Source: Cenococcum geophilum 1.58 (taxonomy: Eukaryota > Ascomycota > Dothideomycetes > Gloniales > Gloniaceae). From it: DNA of 64,000 nucleotides. The translations under genes were made by a program, and so were the position numbers. Below, piece by piece: positions 58,401 to 64,000 of the stretch (position 1 is its first letter; every line of letters starts with the position of its first letter). The stretch covers positions 868,001 to 932,000 of the forward strand of contig KV748188.1 in NCBI GenBank assembly GCA_001692895.1, read 5' to 3'. The notes under the pieces are model-generated. The model had not been told where the DNA came from and ran no database searches. It saw only the letters and a program-made list of their open reading frames with translations.

Positions 58401-60620
58401 ATAATATTCTCTGTTTATGGGACCCCTTTAACCCTAGGGTTATATATATTAATAATTTATACCAGTCCCCTATATATTTAGATTATTATAACTATAATAT
58501 CTAGGTTAACTACCTGCTATAACTATAAGGATAGGCTAATAGCCTTGCTAATTATAAAGTATATATATATAGCTGCTTTTAGTTCGTATAGGAGCTGAAA
58601 TCCTTAGGGGCAGTATATTAATTATATAAAGGTATTATAATACGGCTCTTGTATAGTAAGGATATAGTATTTCTCTAAGTCTAGACTATCTAATAAGGGC
58701 CTTATAAGGCGGTAGTTTGTGTTGCCGCAGTTATACTATATAATGGATAGGTGGCAGACCCCTGGCAAGGGTCCTTTAACTCTCCTTTATTTCTCGCTTC
58801 TTCTATTTCTACTTTCTCTAGGATATTTAGAGCTTCTATCTCTTATATCTATACCCTAGTTACTACTTATTTTATATAGAGCTTTCTATTCCCATATCTT
58901 ATGTTCCTATTAGCGCTTCTATATCTAAATCTATTATTATTACTAGTTCTTCCCCTATTCTTACTAGTTGGCTATATACCCTTTATAAGTTAGCTGCGAA
59001 TATTATATTTGCCGTATTAAGTCTAATTCTTAATTATCCTAGTCTTAAGCCTACTATTACTATCTATAGGGGTCTTCCTACAGGGCGTCCTCTTCCTTAT
59101 ATCCCCTGTAACCCTTATATCCCTAATCGGTCTAGTAATATCGCGCGGCATCGCTTCTGGCCCGTTAAGGCTTAGGATAGCTGGCCTAGCCCTCTAGTAT
59201 TAAAGGTAGGAAACGCTAAAAAGGCACCTATGTCCCCTTAGCTTATCGCCTATTGTTTCTATTTATATAACCTAGCGTGCAGTTATTCCTATAGCTATTA
59301 AGCCCTTACCTTCCGTCTCCTGTATTTAATGCAGTCTTCTCTCTCCTATACCTTATATATGCTTCGGTAGCAGTTTACGCATTTTATTTAGTCTTAATTT
59401 AAGCAATATCTTATATTATAGGGGCCTATACAGTGGCCGCAGTACACCTATACTGCGCATATAGATTAGGTGTATCCCCATTATATATAGCAATAGTATT
59501 GTTTTAGGCGTAGTCTATAGTTATAGAGCCTTATATTATATATAAGGCCATTTATAATTATTCCTTTTTAGATAAGGAGTTTTTATATTTCTGGTGTATG
59601 TATACTAACAATAAGGGAGCTATGCGTTCGTCCAGTATCTCCCTAGCGAGTCTCCGGCGACCCTTATATCCTCTTATTATTCTCGTTATATACTTAGTTT
59701 GCATTTTCCTATTAAAGCTATTAGATTTAGGTGATTTCAAGTCCTGGTATAAGGCGTTCCGTTTATCTTACTATCTTCTATATAATTACTGTATTGTCTA
59801 CCTAGCGTCCCTTTTCTACCCTAAGGCTTATAGGAACTGCTAGGACTTTGACTAGGTAATCCTTATGGAGTACTTTTATACTAATACGTTCTCCTAGCCT
59901 ATCCCCTACCCTTACGGCTTATTCCTTTACCTATTAGTCCTTTAGGGTAACTCTAATATCTCCGCTCTTAAGGTGTCAGACTATAACAGCGTTATAGACC
60001 TCTTTACGTATCTCTATAAGGACTTCTATTTCTAATTAACCCCTAAGCCCCTCTACTTATTCTATATTTAATTATATTATAATTATATACCCGGTTATTA
60101 ACTTAAGGGGGGTGGGTTCCCTATACTATAAAAGCGTAGCTACAGCGGCCTAAATGCGGTTCGCCGGTAAGGGGGGGTTATGCTTATTTTTAATTTTGCT
60201 TAGCTATTAGAGGATTTAATTAAGGGTTTACTAGAGGGGCGCCTAAGGTTCGCTAGACTGGCGGAGCCATTCTACTAGTTATATTAGTTCGTTATAGCTA
60301 ACGGTTACTCCCCTATAATTCTAGATACTAGATACATCTAATAGGCTTTATATTTTGTTAGATACCTTCTTAATAGAGGTATTTCCGCTTTATAGTGTGG
60401 TATTCACCCGTCTTTATTATAAAGGGCTATTGCTAGGCGTAGATCTAGCGGTCGCGCGCGAGTGCGAGCTACTGTTGTTTAATATATGCCTCCCCTACAA
60501 TGCATGCATCTTAGGGGGATTCTCTAGGTGTTTTTTAGGGTTCTTTTAGTTGGTTTTAGTCTTTTTAGGCCGGGTATAGTAAGAGCTCCTATCTTTAGTA
60601 GTAATATAGAGTAGGCCTAA
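55400..60620 (-). mobile_element. Tad1-like LINE (non-LTR retrotransposon), antisense, RIP-inactivated
   Basis: Read on the minus strand, right to left. An ORF1 relic with CCHC-type zinc-knuckle spacing is at about 59,470-59,270. An AP-type endonuclease is at about 58,780-58,090 (IINIYNPRVKG; LLGDINLYYPR, the GDFNxHHPxWG block). Reverse transcriptase is at about 57,330-56,400 (CLIALENTLSKILERVIVEY; SLDISSAYNNIPYKRLLYIL; IAVATGIL). A downstream thumb/RNase H region reaches to about 55,450. The catalytic FxDD reads FINNINL at about 56,673-56,695, losing both Asp. ORF1-EN-RT order with CCHC fits fungal Tad1-type elements. The 5' border near 60,620 and the 3' border near 55,400 are approximate; no poly(A) tail is visible at the 3' side. 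Confidence 0.75.
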
Positions 60621-60846
60621 CCTTTAAAGAAGCTGTTTTTAAAGAGAACTTTAAAAGGGTTAAAGTTAGGAACCTTAAATAATAGGAAAGACTTTAAGAG
60701 CCAACTTAATACCTATCTGGTACCTCTATAAAAATACTTTAAAAAGTTAAGAGAAAACTCCGGAGGTAGATCCTATTAGAAAAATAAGTAGGGTAATAAC
60801 TGCACTAATAATCTAAAAAAAAAAAAAGCCCTAGTTATAGACTTCT
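60621..60846. other. Spacer with A13 tract between LINE and inverted gypsy LTR
   Basis: About 220 bases rich in AAAG words, ending with an uninterrupted run of 13 A at 60815-60827 and 19 bases of other sequence before the LTR. The A run is on the + strand, opposite to the LINE's coding direction, so it cannot be that LINE's tail. It may be the tail of a separate short + strand insert. Confidence 0.5.
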
Positions 60847-61266
60847 TGTAACGGAGCCTTGTAGTAAGAACTATGGTAGACTTATTAATAGGCTAGGTAT
60901 ATAGGTATTAAATAAAGTCAACAACGTAATAATAACTGGTGGAGTAGTTGCCTAATAGATTAACTCTAATTATATTCTAAGAATTACTATAAGGAAGGAA
61001 CTATCTAGGTAGGAATTAAGGGTCCTTAAATACACAACCATACTCCTATAAAATCCTCCTTATACATAATATACGTATTATACGTATTATACGTATCGTA
61101 CACCGCGTACACTGCGTATACTACGTATAATATTATATAACTTACTTACTACTCTTCATTATATAGTTCCACGGGTTCTATTTTAAACTATACTTATATT
61201 AACTAACTAGCTTCTTTTAACTCTTCTCTAAGTAGTCGTAATATTATACTTAAAGCGTCTATAATA
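60847..61266 (-). repeat. Gypsy LTR 4, inverted (420 bp)
   Basis: The complement matches LTRs 1-3. It begins on + with TGTAACGG (the complement of CCGTTACA) and ends at a pyrimidine tract (TATCTCCCTCC), which is the complement of the element's purine tract. It is the 3' LTR of the inverted element that follows. It has ACGTATTAT-type short repeats near 61,080-61,130 not shared by the other copies. Confidence 0.85.
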
Positions 61267-64000
61267 CTATCTCCCTCCTTTTTATCTTCGTCCTTAAAGA
61301 TACCTAGCATCTCTAAGTTATTTATTAGAGGTATAATATCCGTCTAATTAATTTAGTTAATATTATTACTTATAATACCTAAAGCCTCTTCTTCTTTATA
61401 AGCGCAACGTCGTGCCCATACTGTTACTGTAATTTTATCGCTTAGTAAAATAATACTATCTCCATATTCTCATTATATAAAAGAGGGGTTAGTATATATT
61501 ATATTGGCAAGTCCTTTATCCCAACAGCCCTCTTTTTACTTAGAGTGCATTAAAGCAAATATTTAATCGTCTTGCGATGTTCGCTTTACTTTTAACGCTA
61601 AGTATACGCGTTCTATAGCTCTTAATAGTCTCTAAGTTCCCTAAGTAATTTATTATAGGGTCTTATATTTAATCTACCGCTATAAAGCTTAATAGTAAGC
61701 TGTTCGTTACTCTGGCGGAACTTTATTATTTATATAACGCTAAAAAGGAGGCCGCTAATACTTAATAATAGGCTCTTAACTCTTGTCTTGCTGCGTCTAC
61801 TTAGTTAATTTATCTTAAGAAAGTTTATAAGAAGGTCCATTTTAAAAAGTAGAAACTTATAGAATAAGGTTTATAGGAGCTTAGTAATAAAAGAACGAAT
61901 TCTCTTCTAATAAAGGAGAAAACAACTCTAAGTAGTTTGGCAGTCGCTCTTTCTAAGTCCCCCTTAAGTAACTTATTCTTTAGCGATTCTTCTTTATTAA
62001 TATTGCCTAACCTTTTCTCTTTTAATACTCCTATACCTTTCCTATAGCGTTCTTTAGGTTTTCTAGTAGTTCCTAGGTAGTCTTATTATAGCCTATCTAC
62101 TTTACTTTATACTATATTTTATTATCTATATCCTCGTAACTAATAATCTTTAAAACTTACTATTTGTCTTTCTCTTATCCTCTATATATATTTGCTTTAT
62201 AAACTAGTAGCTTAATATTTTTATATACTAGCTCTAGTATTATAATATACTATATAGGGTAGATCTTTATTCTAGCTAGTANGTTTAACTTAAATATAAC
62301 TAATAAAATTTTCTATATAATTTTAAAAGGTCCTAGTTTAATATAGTTTAACTTTTTACTTAGTTGTTAACTCTTAAAATTTTTATATAGTAGCTATACT
62401 TTATCTCCCTCCTTAAGATCTAGTCCCTTAAATCTCTTAGTATTATAGTACTTTTTTATCCTTTACTGTACCACCTTAGCTATTTCCGTAAGGTCTGCAT
62501 AAAGATTTATTAAACTCTTTATTCTTTACTTAGCTATACTACTTATCTTCTTTACTTAATATAGCAATAATAAGGTTCTTGGCTTATATCCGTGATTTAC
62601 CTTAAATAGTAACGTACCTATTCCTTCTTATAGTATTGTATTATATATAAACTATATAACTAGTAATAGCAATACCTAATTATTTTATATATAATTAATA
62701 TAATGCCTTAGATACTATTTTAGTATCTAATTTAATCTTTCTATTTAACTATCTGTCTATAGATAATATGCGGTAGAAGTTACTGCTTAAACTCCTTACT
62801 CTACTAAGAATACTTCCTAAAATACTGCTATAAATCTTAGATCTCTATCCGATATAATTTTACTTAGTGCTTTATATCTTATAAATACTTCTTTAATATA
62901 AATTCTAGCGATATTTTCCGCTAATATTTCTTCTAAATATGCTATAAAGTATCCCTACTTTGTAAGCTTATCTATTATTACTAAGATTATATTATAATCT
63001 TGTCCGGTAATAGAATCTTTTAACTTTAATAACTTAATAATAAAGTTTTATAATATAACCTTCTATAGTCTCTCTAGTGTCTTAATAGGTTATAGCCCTC
63101 TATATAGCTTATACCTTATTAGTTTATTCCTTTAATAATCTAGATATTTTTTTATAACTTACCTAGCTAGTCCCTAGATTCTATTAATAATATACTCTTC
63201 TTAAAGTCTTAATACTAAGCCTATAGCTCTATTATATCCTTAAGTTAGTCCCTTATAAAATAACTTAATAAACTCCTTTGTAATAGATCTTGGTATATAT
63301 ATTACTTCTTAATTTTTATACTACTCTAAGTCTAGATTCTCTACCTATATATTTTAGATTTTTTATATTTAATTACTTTCTAGTAAATTATAGATCTATT
63401 CTTCTTATATTACTATATTTTTTGGATAATTATACTTAATTAATCTATCTATATCTTTTTATAATAAAGCCCCTAATAGCTTTTTATTGTTTTATAGTTT
63501 AGTTTTTCTACTTAAAGCGTCTGCTCGTATATTCTCTATACCCTTAGTATACTAAATCTTAAAATAATATTCTGTAAGTATCTCTACCTATCTAACCTGT
63601 TTATAATTAAGTTTTTATTATTATTAAGAACACTATTAGGTTTTTATAATCCGTCTTAACTATAAATAGTTTTTCTATGTCTTATAAGAATAATCTCTAT
63701 TCCCTTAATACTATAACTATACCTAATAACTCCTTATTATAGATATTATAGTTTAGTTCTAGTAGTATTATTTTTTAACTATAATATACTACTAGATGCC
63801 ATCTATCTTAATATTTCTATAGAAAGTACGCTCCTAGTATATAGTCTAATATATTTATTTTAACCACTATCTCTAACTATAGTTAATAGATTTTAAGAAC
63901 TAGCTTCTAGGTAAACAACTATTTAATTTTCTTAAATAGTTCCTTTTATTCCTCTCCCTATACCTATAGTTCTTCCTTTTTTATTAGTCTTATAAGTGGC
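61267..64000 (-). mobile_element. Ty3/gypsy chromovirus D, inverted, 3' half, cut by the window end
   Basis: On the minus strand, from right to left: RNase H (from about 63,950), integrase (about 63,400-62,400), integrase C-terminus and chromodomain (about 62,330-62,050), then the non-coding tail to the LTR. It aligns with gypsy B along 4,100-6,868. It is strongly RIP-mutated, with stops throughout. It faces gypsy C, so the two form a large inverted repeat around the gag fragment and LINE. One base is unresolved (N at 62282). Confidence 0.85.

Noticed and set aside
59598..60549. Leu/Tyr-rich open frames on + (59598-59843, 60355-60549)
   Set aside because: They are antisense to the LINE ORF1 region and have no start context, intron structure or family match.

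Overview
The window reads as a nuclear contig of a filamentous ascomycete (Pezizomycotina). The evidence is short GT-AG introns (49-224 nt, most under 120), a fungal Zn2Cys6 regulator, fungal-type Rpn12, Sld2, Sgd1 and Rco1 homologues, and flanking transposons damaged in the way repeat-induced point mutation (RIP) does it: Trp and Gln codons turned into stops, CpA/TpG depleted, TpA enriched, CpG largely kept. I cannot place the class from sequence alone.

The window has three compartments. (1) Positions 1 to about 10,900 are AT-rich transposon graveyard: two Ty3/gypsy chromoviruses in tandem sharing one LTR (LTRs 1576-2001 and 6869-7295), then a DNA transposon with 45-nt inverted ends (7296-10314) carrying a Tc1/mariner-like transposase relic. 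(2) Positions of about 11,100-39,500 are a gene island of normal composition with twelve intact multi-exon genes, almost all housekeeping: F-box protein, Zn2Cys6 factor, mitochondrial ribosomal protein uL11m, Rpn12 (proteasome), Sld2 (replication initiation), dihydrolipoamide dehydrogenase, Sgd1/NOM1 (ribosome biogenesis), SRP14, a DOPA 4,5-dioxygenase-family protein, cytosolic Asn-tRNA synthetase, an Rco1-like double-PHD protein (histone deacetylase complex) and a PA2G4/EBP1-like protein. There are no operons; neighbours only share short promoters or 3' ends. Exon structures were worked out by hand from splice sites and protein family conservation. (3) Positions 39,720-64,000 are a second AT-rich block with nested insertions: a gypsy element (40117-53327) split by a gag-bearing non-autonomous LTR element (40486-43039), a palindromic foldback (43976-44403), a Ty1/copia element (45771-51798), a copia solo LTR (52355-52552) and a small unknown insert. 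A gag-bearing fragment, an antisense Tad1-like LINE and an inverted gypsy copy running off the window end follow.

The less ordinary material is in the mobile DNA. A MITE family of about 148 bp has one copy inside the island and one exactly at its right edge. A non-autonomous LTR element shares its ends with the local copia. A 428-bp foldback has a tRNA-like loop. Three exact 5-bp target duplications allow the right block to be read as an insertion chronology. I found no CRISPR array, rRNA gene, convincing tRNA gene, secondary-metabolite cluster or clearly new multi-gene system.
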